39,980 nt of DNA from Pseudomonas atagonensis. Its GTDB lineage: Bacteria; Pseudomonadota; Gammaproteobacteria; Pseudomonadales; Pseudomonadaceae. The position numbers and the translations under genes were made by a program. Below are positions 31,926 through 39,980 of this stretch, piece by piece (position 1 is the stretch's first letter; every line of letters starts with the position of its first letter). The DNA is taken from contig NZ_VXCA01000033.1 in the NCBI RefSeq assembly GCF_011369485.1, forward strand, positions 1 through 39,980, given 5' to 3'. The notes below the pieces were generated by a model, which saw only the letters and a program-made list of their open reading frames with translations, was not told the DNA's origin and did no database searches.

Positions 31926-33247
31926 TATTTTCTCCGCTGTCTTGGGCTTAAACGGTCGAGTTGAGCGAGGTGGTTGAGCTTTTCGCCGATCTTTAATTCG
32001 AGGCCACGGGGCACCGGCTGATAGAACGGGATCGGGTCGAGCTCTTCCGGAAAATAATCTTCGCCGGCGGCGTAGGCGTCGGGCTCGTCATGGGCATAGC
32101 GGTATTCGTCACCGTAACCCAATTGCTTCATCAGTTTGGTCGGCGCATTGCGCAGGTGCAGCGGCACTTCCAGCGAGCCGTGTTCGGCGGCGGCGCGCAG
32201 GGCCGTTTTGAAGCCCATGTACACCGCGTTGCTTTTTGGCGCGCAAGCCAGATAAGTGATGGCTTGGGCCACGGCCAACTCGCCTTCCGGGCTACCGAGC
32301 CGTTCCTGCACCTCCCACGCCGCGAGGCACAGGCTCAGCGCGCGCGGGTCGGCATTGCCGATGTCTTCGCTGGCCATGCGCACCACGCGCCGGGCCAGAT
32401 ACAGCGGATCGCAACCGCCGTCGATCATCCGCGCGAACCAGTACAGCGCGCCATCGGGGTTGGAGCCACGCACCGATTTGTGCAGTGCGGAGATCTGGTC
32501 GTAGAACGCTTCGCCGCCCTTGTCGAAACGCCGACGGGTGTCGCCGAGCAGGCTTTGCAGGAGTTCGGTGCCGATCTCACTGTCGTCTTCGGCCAGGTCC
32601 GAGGCGTTTTCCAGCAGATTGAGCAGACGCCGGCCATCGCCATCGGCGGCCGACAGCAACATCTGGAAGCCTTCGTCGTTGAGCGTCAGGTTGCGCTTAC
32701 CGAGGCCGCGCTCTTCGGTAAGCGCGCGGTGCACCAGTTTGCGCAGCGCCGCTTCGTCGAGGCTTTTCAGCACGTAGACGCGGGCCCGCGACAACAAGGC
32801 GTTGTTGAGTTCGAACGAAGGGTTTTCGGTGGTGGCGCCAATGAAAATCAGCGTGCCGTCTTCAACGTAGGGCAGGAACGCGTCCTGCTGGGATTTGTTG
32901 AAGCGGTGCACTTCATCGACAAACAAAATCGTGCGCTTGCCGTACTGACCGGCCTGCTGCTTGGCGATTTCAACGGCCTGACGGATCTCCTTGACCCCGG
33001 CGAGTACCGCCGAAACCGTTTCGAAGTGCGCATCGGAGACCTCCGCGAGCAACCGCGCCAGGGTGGTTTTACCCACGCCCGGCGGCCCCCAGAAGATCAT
33101 CGAATGCAGGGCACCCTGCTCCAGCGCCTCACGCAGAGGCTTGCCGCGAGCGAGCACGTGCTCCTGACCGACGTACTCATCCAGATTGGTCGCGCGCAAA
33201 CGCGCGGCCAGTGGCTGGGCAATCGGTGCACTGCGAAACAGATCCAT
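31925..33247 (-). CDS. rarA: Replication-associated recombination protein RarA (MgsA)
   Basis: A 440-residue AAA+ ATPase of the RarA/WRNIP1 family, related to clamp-loader and RuvB proteins, acting at stalled or gapped replication forks. Walker A GPPGVGKTT lies at 54-62, Walker B ILFVDEVHRF at 107-116, sensor 1 IFIGATTENPSF follows, and the C-terminal tetramerisation domain includes PLYLARRVVRMASEDIGNAD. I use the ATG at 33247; a GTG one codon earlier is also possible and neither has a close ribosome site. First gene of the rarA-crcB-serS-cysG run. Confidence 0.94.
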   Translation of the reverse strand: MDLFRSAPIAQPLAARLRATNLDEYVGQEHVLARGKPLREALEQGALHSMIFWGPPGVGKTTLARLLAEVSDAHFETVSAVLAGVKEIRQAVEIAKQQAGQYGKRTILFVDEVHRFNKSQQDAFLPYVEDGTLIFIGATTENPSFELNNALLSRARVYVLKSLDEAALRKLVHRALTEERGLGKRNLTLNDEGFQMLLSAADGDGRRLLNLLENASDLAEDDSEIGTELLQSLLGDTRRRFDKGGEAFYDQISALHKSVRGSNPDGALYWFARMIDGGCDPLYLARRVVRMASEDIGNADPRALSLCLAAWEVQERLGSPEGELAVAQAITYLACAPKSNAVYMGFKTALRAAAEHGSLEVPLHLRNAPTKLMKQLGYGDEYRYAHDEPDAYAAGEDYFPEELDPIPFYQPVPRGLELKIGEKLNHLAQLDRLSPRQRRK

Positions 33248-33294
33248 CACGTAGCGTTGAAACCTCTGATTTTTTGAAGCCTGTTGGTAAACCC

Positions 33295-33428
33295 TGTGGT
33301 GAGGGGATTCATCCCCGTTGGGCTGCGAAGCGGCCCCAAGACCTGCAATTTCGGTGCATCAGGCCTACCGAGCGCAATGGTTTTACGACTGCTACGCAGC
33401 CGGACGGGGATAAATCCCCTCGCCACAA
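33295..33428. repeat. REPIN, GTGGCGAGGGG class
   Basis: TGTGGTGAGGGGATTCATCC (left) and GGGGATAAATCCCCTCGCCA (right), inverted, around a loop of about 90 bases. It lies between lolA and rarA on the minus strand. Confidence 0.85.
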
Positions 33429-33456
33429 AAGCTCCCCGACCAAAGGGCGATACAGT

Positions 33457-34077
33457 TTATTCCTGGATTACATCGGCACCCTTGGGGATGTCGAACTTGA
33501 ACTTCGAGGCTGGCACGGCTTCGTTAGCCTTGACCCCGGTGAACAGGATATTGGTGCGCTGGCCGACGCTGTCGATCAGTTGCATGTCATTGACCAGACC
33601 GTTGCGGAACGACAGGCGCAGGCTATCGAACAGGGTGTCCTTGGTTTTCGGCTTAAGGGTGAAGTCGATCACGCCACCCGCCTCTTTCGCGCTGATGTCG
33701 AAGCTTTGGCTGATCTTCGACACGTCACCGGACAGCAGCAGTGCCGGGGTCTGGGTCAGGCGCTCGTCGAGCTTCTTGATGGTGGCTTGCTCAAGATCCG
33801 GGTCCCACAGGGTGACTTTCTTGCCGTCGGAGACCATGGTCTGCTCGGCTGGCGCATTAGTGTGCCAGTAAAACAGACCCGGACGCTGCAGGGTCATGTC
33901 GCCGGTGGTTTCCTGCAACTGCGTACCGCTGCCGTCGAGGGTCAGCTGCGAGAAGTTTGCAGTCAGGGTCTTGGATGTTTCCAGCAATTGGGTCAAACGA
34001 GCCACGTCCTTGTCATCGGCGTGGGCCGTGAGTGTGGTCAGAGCCAGTACTGGCAGCAGCATGCGGAAAAGACGCAT
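33457..34077 (-). CDS. lolA: Outer-membrane lipoprotein carrier LolA
   Basis: A 206-residue periplasmic chaperone that carries lipoproteins from LolCDE to LolB. The signal peptide is MRLFRMLLPVLALTTLTAHA (residues 1-20). The mature half-barrel includes TANFSQLTLDGSG, GDMTLQRPGLFYWHTNAP with the conserved Arg that closes the lipid cavity, and VTLWDPDLEQATIKKLDE. GAGGA lies five bases before the ATG at 34077. It follows ftsK by 67 bases on the same strand, as in other gammaproteobacteria. Confidence 0.94.
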   Translation of the reverse strand: MRLFRMLLPVLALTTLTAHADDKDVARLTQLLETSKTLTANFSQLTLDGSGTQLQETTGDMTLQRPGLFYWHTNAPAEQTMVSDGKKVTLWDPDLEQATIKKLDERLTQTPALLLSGDVSKISQSFDISAKEAGGVIDFTLKPKTKDTLFDSLRLSFRNGLVNDMQLIDSVGQRTNILFTGVKANEAVPASKFKFDIPKGADVIQE

Positions 34078-34144
34078 GGGAGTCCTCTTGAATACTCGTT
34101 GGGAGAGCGGCGGGACATCATTGTTCCGCCTCTTGCGTTTGCAA

Positions 34145-36553
34145 TCAGTCGCGTACCGGGCCCGGGGCCAGGACTTCACGTGAACCGTTGGTGTTCATCG
34201 AGGTGACGACGCCGGCCATTTCCATGGCTTCGATCATCCGGGCGGCGCGGTTGTAGCCGATCTTCAGCTTGCGCTGCACGGCGGAAATCGAGGCGCGGCG
34301 GCTTTCCAGCACGAACTGTACGGCTTCGTCATACAGCGCGTCAGCTTCAGGATCATCGCCGTCGCCACCGCCGCTGCTGCCTTCAAAGCCGCTGCCCGCC
34401 TCTTCGACACCGTTGAGGATGTCGTCGTTGTACTCCGGCGCGCCACGCAGTTTCCACGCTTCGACCACACGGTGCACTTCATCGTCGGAAACGAACGCGC
34501 CGTGAACCCGGATCGGCAGGCTGGTGCCCGGCGGCATGTAGAGCATGTCACCGTGGCCGAGCAGTTGTTCGGCGCCGCCCTGGTCGATGATGGTCCGGGA
34601 GTCGATCTTGCTCGACACCTGGAACGCCATACGGGTCGGAATGTTGGCCTTGATCAGGCCGGTGATCACGTCAACCGATGGCCGCTGGGTGGCGAGGATC
34701 AAGTGAATACCGGCCGCACGCGCTTTCTGGGCGATACGGGCGATCAGTTCTTCTACCTTCTTGCCGACGATCATCATCATGTCGGCGAATTCGTCCACGA
34801 CCACGACGATGGTCGGCAACTTCTGCAGCAGTGGCGCTTCGTCGTGGATGCTTTCGCGCTTGTACAGCGGATCGCTCAACGGCTCGCCGGCGTCCTGGGC
34901 TTCCTTGACCTTGGCGTTGAAGCCGGACAGGTTGCGCACGCCCATCTTCGCCATCAGTTTGTAACGACGCTCCATTTCAGCCACGCTCCAGCGCAGGGCG
35001 TTGGCGGCGTCTTTCATATCGGTCACAACCGGGCAGAGCAAGTGCGGGATGCCTTCGTAGATCGACAGTTCGAGCATTTTCGGGTCGATCATGATCAGCT
35101 TGGCGTCTTCCGGGCCGGACTTGAACAGGATCGACAGGATCATCGCGTTCACACCCACCGATTTACCGGAACCAGTGGTACCGGCCACCAGCAAGTGCGG
35201 CATCTTCGCCAGGTCGGTGATCACCGGTTTGCCGCCGATGTCGTGGCCCAGCGCCAGGGTAACCGGCGACTTGAAGTTGTCGTACTCAGGCGTCGACAGC
35301 ACTTCGGAGAAGCGCACGATCTGCCGGTCTTCGTTGGGGATCTCGATACCGACCGTGGTCTTGCCCGGAATCACTTCAACCACCCGCACGCTGGTCACGG
35401 CCAGGGAACGTGCAAGGTCTTTGGCGAGGTTGGCGATGCGGCTGACTTTTACCCCGGCAGCAGGCTGGATTTCGTAACGGGTAATCACTGGGCCCGGGTG
35501 GATCGAATCCACTGTGACCTCAACGCCGAACTCCTTGAGCTTGATCTCCAGCAGGTGGCCGACCGCCGCCAGGGATTCCGGCGAGTAATTGAGTTGTTTC
35601 TTTTCCGCAGGATCAAGAATCGAGATCGGCGGCAAAGTGCCTTCGACGGCGCTGTCGACGAACAACGGCGCCTGCTTCTCTTTCTGCACACGCTTGCTCG
35701 GCTCCGGCGCCTTGGCCGGTGCCGGGGCGATGACAGGCGGAACCTGTTTCTCGCGGTCGGACATGTGCTTGCTCAGGGCTTGCTCACGCTCGATCAGGCG
35801 TTCTTTGACCTTGGCCTGCTCACGCTTGTCAGTCACCGTCGGTGCGACCACATCGTGGACGCGGTCATCGACTTCACGCAGTTGCGCCACCAGTTGCTTG
35901 CGTTCGGTACGCGCCGACCACCAGCGATTGAGCGCGCCCTGGAACAGTTCGAACAGGTCGAGGGTGATCTTGCCGGTGATGTCCATTACCTTGAACCACG
36001 ACAAGTCCGTGAACACGGTCAGGCCAAACAGAAACAAGGCAATGAACAGCAGCGTGCTGCCCTGGATGTTCAGGGCGTTCTTCGCCAGGTCGCCAAGGCT
36101 TTCACCCAGTGCGCCACCGGCACCGGCCGGCAGACCGGTCGCGGCATGAAAATGAATGTGCGCCAGCGCGGCACCGGACAACACCAGAAACACCAGACCG
36201 ATCAGGCGCCAGGAGAACAGCCAGCCACTCCACTGCCACGGCTCGTGACGCTGACGGAAGATCTGATACGCCTTGATCGCCAGCAGCAACGGAAAGATGT
36301 AGGCGAAGTAGCCGAGCACCATGAACAGGATGTCGGCGCTGTAGGAACCCGCCGGGCCACCGAAATTCTGCACGTCGTCGATCTTGCTGTTGTGGCTCCA
36401 GCCCGGATCGTCCTTGCCGTAGGTCAGCAACGCCATCATCAGGAACAGACACAGAGCGCCAATGGCGATCAATGCACCTTCCTTGAGCCGGTAGTGCAAC
36501 TGTTGGCGCCAGAGCGGAACGACTGTTTTTGGTGCTTCGGTGGATTTCTTCAA
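34145..36553 (-). CDS. ftsK: DNA translocase FtsK
   Basis: An 802-residue septal DNA pump that aligns and moves chromosome ends toward dif for XerCD resolution. Four membrane helices lie within the first 190 residues, followed by a charged linker of about 150. The RecA-like motor has Walker A VAGTTGSGKSVG near residue 455 and Walker B VVVVDEFADM near 585. The last 65 residues form the gamma winged helix that reads KOPS (SISAVQRKLKIGYNRAARMI). I use the TTG at 36553, giving MKKSTEAPKTVVPLWRQQL, with AGGA upstream; an ATG at 36586 would add 11 basic residues and has no ribosome site. The linker is shorter than in Escherichia coli, as in other pseudomonads. Confidence 0.95.
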   Translation of the reverse strand: MKKSTEAPKTVVPLWRQQLHYRLKEGALIAIGALCLFLMMALLTYGKDDPGWSHNSKIDDVQNFGGPAGSYSADILFMVLGYFAYIFPLLLAIKAYQIFRQRHEPWQWSGWLFSWRLIGLVFLVLSGAALAHIHFHAATGLPAGAGGALGESLGDLAKNALNIQGSTLLFIALFLFGLTVFTDLSWFKVMDITGKITLDLFELFQGALNRWWSARTERKQLVAQLREVDDRVHDVVAPTVTDKREQAKVKERLIEREQALSKHMSDREKQVPPVIAPAPAKAPEPSKRVQKEKQAPLFVDSAVEGTLPPISILDPAEKKQLNYSPESLAAVGHLLEIKLKEFGVEVTVDSIHPGPVITRYEIQPAAGVKVSRIANLAKDLARSLAVTSVRVVEVIPGKTTVGIEIPNEDRQIVRFSEVLSTPEYDNFKSPVTLALGHDIGGKPVITDLAKMPHLLVAGTTGSGKSVGVNAMILSILFKSGPEDAKLIMIDPKMLELSIYEGIPHLLCPVVTDMKDAANALRWSVAEMERRYKLMAKMGVRNLSGFNAKVKEAQDAGEPLSDPLYKRESIHDEAPLLQKLPTIVVVVDEFADMMMIVGKKVEELIARIAQKARAAGIHLILATQRPSVDVITGLIKANIPTRMAFQVSSKIDSRTIIDQGGAEQLLGHGDMLYMPPGTSLPIRVHGAFVSDDEVHRVVEAWKLRGAPEYNDDILNGVEEAGSGFEGSSGGGDGDDPEADALYDEAVQFVLESRRASISAVQRKLKIGYNRAARMIEAMEMAGVVTSMNTNGSREVLAPGPVRD

Positions 36554-36849
36554 AACGCTACTTTTCCTGCGCCGAGGCGCGTCCATCTATTGAATGACGA
36601 TAAAAAACTGCCCAATCCAGGCAGGTAAAAAAGTTAACGGGTGCAACTGAGACTACTTTTAACACTGCGCTCAGGGTTTTATAAACACGGCGCGCGGCGA
36701 ATATTCTGTAACAGCCCGGCATTGTACGGGTTTGTGCGCCTGATGCCATGCTTCAAACCCCAGTGTTGAGCATAGCCAAGCCGACAAAACCTGCGGTTCA
36801 ATTTGAGCATGCATTACCTTTTGTGACAAAGGCTTATGAGGTGTATTTG

Positions 36850-37809
36850 ATGAACGCAGCGAAGCATTCACGCCTGATCATTCTCGGCTCCGGCCCGGCC
36901 GGCTACAGCGCCGCCGTATACGCCGCCCGCGCCAACCTCAAACCCGTGGTCATCACCGGCCTGCAGGCGGGTGGCCAACTCACCACCACCGTCGAAGTCG
37001 ACAACTGGCCAGGCGACGTCGAAGGCCTCACCGGCCCGGCGCTGATGGAGCGCATGCAGAAACACGCCGAACGCTTTGCCACAGAGATCGTTTACGACCA
37101 CATCCACACCGCCAAGTTGCAGCAGCGCCCGTTCGAGCTTATCGGCGACAGCGGCACCTACACCTGCGACGCCCTGATCATCGCCACCGGCGCTTCGGCG
37201 CAATACCTCGGCCTGCCATCGGAAGAAGCGTTCGCCGGCAAGGGCGTGTCCGCCTGTGCGACCTGCGACGGGTTCTTTTATCGCAATCAGGTGGTCGCCG
37301 TGGTGGGCGGCGGCAATACCGCCGTCGAGGAAGCGCTGTACCTGTCGAACATCGCCAAAGAGGTGCACCTGATCCATCGCCGCGACAAACTGCGCTCGGA
37401 GAAAATCCTTCAGGACAAACTCTTCGACAAAGCCACCAACGGCAACGTGCGCCTGCACTGGAACCAGAATCTCGACGAAGTGCTCGGCGATGCCAGCGGC
37501 GTCACCGGCGCCCGCCTGCGTGACAGCCACACTGGCGAAACCCGTGAACTGGCGCTGGCCGGCGTGTTCATTGCCATCGGCCACAAACCCAATACCGACC
37601 TGTTCGAGGGCCAGTTGCCGATGCGCGACGGCTACCTGCTGATCAAGGGCGGCAACGACGGCGACGCCACGTTCACCGCGATTCCCGGCGTGTTTGCCGC
37701 CGGCGACGTCGCCGACCATGTCTATCGCCAGGCCGTGACATCGGCGGGTGCCGGCTGCATGGCCGCGCTCGATGCAGAGAAGTATCTGGACGACATTCCT
37801 GTCATTTAA
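36850..37809 (+). CDS. trxB: Thioredoxin-disulfide reductase
   Basis: A 319-residue FAD enzyme that reduces thioredoxin with NADPH. The FAD loop is ILGSGPAGYSAAVYAARA (11-28), the redox-active pair is C136 and C139 in ACATCDGFFY, the NADPH loop is VVGGGNTAVEEA (151-162), and the second FAD motif GVFAAGDVAD lies near 280. The ATG at 36850 has GAGG eight bases upstream; the frame is open 34 codons further but that stretch is promoter. It is divergent from ftsK across about 296 bases, in which I see no further gene. A perfect seven-base hairpin (CGCGGGC, CGAACA, GCCCGCG) follows the stop. Confidence 0.94.
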   Translation: MNAAKHSRLIILGSGPAGYSAAVYAARANLKPVVITGLQAGGQLTTTVEVDNWPGDVEGLTGPALMERMQKHAERFATEIVYDHIHTAKLQQRPFELIGDSGTYTCDALIIATGASAQYLGLPSEEAFAGKGVSACATCDGFFYRNQVVAVVGGGNTAVEEALYLSNIAKEVHLIHRRDKLRSEKILQDKLFDKATNGNVRLHWNQNLDEVLGDASGVTGARLRDSHTGETRELALAGVFIAIGHKPNTDLFEGQLPMRDGYLLIKGGNDGDATFTAIPGVFAAGDVADHVYRQAVTSAGAGCMAALDAEKYLDDIPVI

Positions 37810-37872
37810 CGGCACACTTTATCGCGGGCCGAACAGCCCGCGCCGCCCTCCCCTTCTGCAAGCCTGGATGCC

Positions 37873-38553
37873 ATGCTGACTTGGTTACAACGCAACTCCC
37901 TGACTTTTCCGCCGCTGGAAAAGGCCATGCGCGACCCCAACGGATTGCTCGCCGCAGGCGGTGACTTGTCCGCCGATCGGCTGACTCAGGCTTATCGCCA
38001 TGGCTGTTTTCCGTGGTTTTCCGAAGGGCAGCCGATTCTCTGGTGGTCACCGGATCCCCGCACCGTACTGTTTCCCGACGAGCTGCATGTCTCGCGCAGC
38101 CTGGGCAAATTGCTGCGCAAGGAACGCTATCAGGTCACCTTCGATCAGGACTTTGAAGCCGTGATCCGCGCCTGCGCCGCACCCCGCGATTACGCTGACG
38201 GCACCTGGATCACCGAAGCCATGCAGGACGCCTACGTCGAATTGCACCGACGCGGCTTCGCCCATTCGGTCGAAGTATGGGATGACGGCAAACTGGTCGG
38301 CGGCCTTTATGGCCTGGCCATGGGCCGATTATTTTTTGGTGAATCGATGTTCAGCCGCGCCGATAATGCTTCCAAGTATGGCTTTGCCACACTGGTGCGG
38401 CATCTGAAAGACGCAGGCTTTGTGCTGATCGACTGCCAGATGCCGACCGATCATCTGCACAGCCTCGGCGCCCGCGCTATTCCCCGCCGGGAATTTGCAA
38501 ACTATCTGGCACGCCATCTGGATCAACCCAATCGCGCCACCTGGGTTTGCTGA
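37873..38553 (+). CDS. aat: Leucyl/phenylalanyl-tRNA-protein transferase
   Basis: A 226-residue enzyme of the bacterial N-degron pathway that adds Leu or Phe from tRNA to proteins with N-terminal Arg or Lys, marking them for ClpS/ClpAP. The family signatures are FPPLEKAMRDPNGLLAAGGD, GCFPWFSEGQPILWWSPDPR (20 residues), and the later YGLAMGRLFFGESMFSRADN with DCQMPTDHLHSLGARAIPR. Full length. It begins 63 bases after trxB and precedes bpt and infA, as recalled for P. aeruginosa PA2616-PA2619. Confidence 0.95.
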   Translation: MLTWLQRNSLTFPPLEKAMRDPNGLLAAGGDLSADRLTQAYRHGCFPWFSEGQPILWWSPDPRTVLFPDELHVSRSLGKLLRKERYQVTFDQDFEAVIRACAAPRDYADGTWITEAMQDAYVELHRRGFAHSVEVWDDGKLVGGLYGLAMGRLFFGESMFSRADNASKYGFATLVRHLKDAGFVLIDCQMPTDHLHSLGARAIPRREFANYLARHLDQPNRATWVC

Positions 38554-38610
38554 GCGACTTTTGCGCGCGTGGCTTACACTTAATTCACCAGCTTATCCCG
38601 AGGGTTGATC

Positions 38611-39318
38611 ATGACCGAGTTGGCGCGTTTGAAGTTTTATGCCACTCAGCCTCACTCTTGCAGTTATCTGCCTGAGGAGCAGGCCACGACCCTGTTTCTC
38701 GATCCGAGTCAGCCCATGGATGTGCATGTCTACGCAGACCTGTCGGAAATGGGCTTTCGTCGCAGCGGCGACCATCTGTATCGACCTCATTGCCAGAACT
38801 GCAATGCGTGTGTGCCTGCGCGCATTCCGGTGGCGCAGTTCGTCCCCAATCGTCAGCAGAAGCGCATTTTCAAGCGCAATGCCGATCTGCAGGTACGCCC
38901 GGCCAAGCCGCAATTCAGCGAAGAATATTTCGATCTCTACCAACGCTACATCGAACAGCGCCACGCCGACGGCGACATGTACCCGCCGAGCCGCGATCAA
39001 TTCTCGACGTTTCTGGTGCGCGACTTGCCTTTCTCGCGCTTCTACGAGTTTCGTCTCGACGGACGGTTACTCGCCGTGGCCGTGACCGATTTGCTGCCTA
39101 ACGGCCTCTCGGCGGTCTACACCTTTTACGAACCCGCCGAAGAACGCCGCAGCCTTGGCCGCTTCGCCATCCTCTGGCAGATCGCCGAGAGCCGGCGCCT
39201 GGGGCTTGAGGCGGTGTACCTGGGTTACTGGATCAAAAACTGCAAAAAGATGAACTACAAGACCCAATATCGCCCTATCGAATTGCTGATTAATCAGCGC
39301 TGGGTCGTCCTCAACTAA
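38611..39318 (+). CDS. bpt: Aspartate/glutamate leucyltransferase Bpt (Ate family)
   Basis: A 235-residue aminoacyl-tRNA-protein transferase of the ATE fold that adds Leu to proteins with N-terminal Asp or Glu. The N-terminal domain has PHSCSYLPEEQATTLFLDPS and the cysteine set in RPHCQNCNACVPARIPV. The C-terminal GNAT-like domain has FYEPAEERRSLGRFAILWQI and YLGYWIKNCKKMNYKTQYRP (20 residues each). With aat it serves the two arms of the bacterial N-end rule. GAGGG precedes the ATG at 38611. Confidence 0.93.
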   Translation: MTELARLKFYATQPHSCSYLPEEQATTLFLDPSQPMDVHVYADLSEMGFRRSGDHLYRPHCQNCNACVPARIPVAQFVPNRQQKRIFKRNADLQVRPAKPQFSEEYFDLYQRYIEQRHADGDMYPPSRDQFSTFLVRDLPFSRFYEFRLDGRLLAVAVTDLLPNGLSAVYTFYEPAEERRSLGRFAILWQIAESRRLGLEAVYLGYWIKNCKKMNYKTQYRPIELLINQRWVVLN

Positions 39319-39336
39319 TCGCAAGCCCTAAACCCC

Positions 39337-39366
39337 TTGGCGTAAACCCCATTTTTCGGGCACAAT
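39337..39366 (+). promoter_or_regulatory. Candidate sigma-70 promoter of infA
   Basis: TTGGCG at 39337-39342 and CACAAT at 39361-39366 are spaced 18 bases apart, about 65 bases before the infA start. Each matches consensus at four positions of six. This would give infA its own transcript beside any read-through from bpt. Confidence 0.4.
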
Positions 39367-39430
39367 GCACGCCGCTTTTGCCTGGCGCAGTTGCACCGGG
39401 CCATTCATTGGATACCGAGGGCTTTACTGC

Positions 39431-39649
39431 ATGTCGAAAGAAGACAGCTTCGAAATGGAAGGCACTGTCGTCGACACCCTGCCCAACACCATGTTTCGTG
39501 TGGAGTTGGAAAATGGGCACGTCGTAACCGCGCATATTTCCGGCAAGATGCGCAAGAACTACATTCGTATTCTTACCGGTGACAAAGTGCGCGTCGAGCT
39601 GACGCCCTATGACTTGAGCAAAGGGCGCATTACTTACCGCGCTCGTTAA
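39431..39649 (+). CDS. infA: Translation initiation factor IF-1
   Basis: A 72-residue OB-fold (S1-like) protein that binds the ribosomal A site during initiation. It runs [20 protein letters not shown] to the end KGRITYRAR, with [20 protein letters not shown] as the conserved core; the family's usual length. GAGGG lies nine bases before the ATG at 39431. A strong terminator follows. Confidence 0.96.
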
Positions 39650-39662
39650 TCAAGTCAATACA

Positions 39663-39691
39663 GAACGCCCGGTTTATGCCGGGCGTTTTTG
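39663..39691 (+). terminator. Rho-independent terminator of infA
   Basis: A stem of AACGCCCGG and CCGGGCGTT closes a TTTATG loop and is followed by further T residues, 15 bases past the infA stop. Confidence 0.92.
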
Positions 39692-39728
39692 TATCTGGGG
39701 TTTGGGGGTTTTGCTCTTGGGATTGGGG

Positions 39729-39970
39729 GCATATCCGTTGCTGTGGGTGTTGCCGCTGGCGGGTCGGGAGCATATCCGTTGCTGCAGGTGTTGCCGCTGG
39801 CGGGTCGGGAGCATATCCGTTGCTGCGGGTGTTGCCGCTGGCGGGTCGGGAGCATATCCGTTGCTTCGGGTGTTGCCGCTGGCGGGTCGGGAGCATATCC
39901 GCTTCTTCGGGTGTCGCCACTGGCGGGTCGGGAGCATATCCGTTTCTTCGGGTGTCGCCACTGGCGGTTT
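39729..39970. repeat. 41-bp tandem repeat, about six copies
   Basis: The landmark GCATATCC recurs at 39729, 39770, 39811, 39852, 39893 and 39934, exactly 41 bases apart. Copies differ by a few bases; the last two share a CTTCTTCGGGTGTCGCCACT variant, and the sixth decays near its end, close to the window edge. The consensus unit has no stop codon in any frame on either strand, so long reading frames on the minus strand (one ATG per unit, 41 residues per three units) arise automatically. I see no ribosome site for them. The array occupies the gap after infA; clpA is the expected next gene. Confidence 0.93.
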
Positions 39971-39980
39971 CGCTCTTACA

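Noticed and set aside
31926..31960. Fluoride riboswitch for crcB
   Set aside because: crcB begins inside the rarA stop codon, so there is no leader to hold one.
34472..36628. 718-codon plus-strand frame opposite ftsK
   Set aside because: Antisense shadow of a full-length ftsK; no start site or recognisable domain.
39630..39961. Three minus-strand frames through the 41-bp repeat
   Set aside because: They follow automatically from a stop-free unit; no ribosome site, and two of them run through the infA terminator. Kept only as a repeat.
39729..39970. Possible CRISPR array
   Set aside because: The whole 41-base unit is conserved, with no unique spacers between short repeats.

Overview
The window looks like chromosome from the Pseudomonas fluorescens group (inferred from protein types, high GC, GTG/TTG starts backed by clear Shine-Dalgarno sites, and many Pseudomonas-type REP/REPIN palindromes). 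I place 45 protein genes. I see no rRNA, tRNA, IS element, prophage or CRISPR array.

Region 1 (1-3.0 kb) is a mixed set of single genes: the start of a DUF533 protein, phosphatidylcholine synthase, a methyltransferase, a DUF4242 protein and a GNAT acetyltransferase. Region 2 (3.0-9.9 kb) is the most interesting part. It holds a DipZ-type CcdA-thioredoxin fusion, a small secreted DUF2790 protein, an OmpR/histidine-kinase pair, and a DUF2063-DUF692 pair (HvfC/HvfB, also BufC/BufB; the DUF692 part is a multinuclear iron oxygenase, MNIO). Divergent from the MNIO gene is an unrecognised two-repeat protein of lower GC. The two intergenic regions, about 4 kb apart, share an 18-base sequence with one mismatch and several GATACA boxes, so the thiol-redox genes, the two-component system and the MNIO pair may form one regulon. 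No MNIO precursor peptide gene is visible beside the pair.

Region 3 (10-16 kb) holds a methyltransferase, a sirtuin, and a LysR regulator divergent from a 3-ketoacid CoA-transferase (two subunits) plus thiolase operon, which matches dhcR-dhcAB-atoB of carnitine catabolism. Region 4 (16-25.2 kb) holds mntH, a chalcone-isomerase-like protein, a duplicated membrane protein, a secreted protein, an esterase, an aspartoacylase-like enzyme beside a basic amino acid binding protein (without permease genes), a rhodanese divergent from an FtrA-type regulator, a lipoprotein and a DUF6388 protein.

Region 5 (25.2-39.7 kb) is housekeeping and, from memory, keeps the order seen across Pseudomonas: tusDCBE with a TrpD2-like gene (tRNA 2-thiouridine), a glutathionyl-hydroquinone reductase, then cysG, serS, crcB, rarA, lolA and ftsK on the minus strand, and trxB, aat, bpt and infA on the plus strand. 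After the infA terminator a 41-bp tandem repeat of about six copies runs nearly to the window end; it has no stop codon in any of the six frames.

REPINs of two sequence classes fill eight intergenic gaps. All functions are read from motifs and family knowledge by eye; no database search was run.
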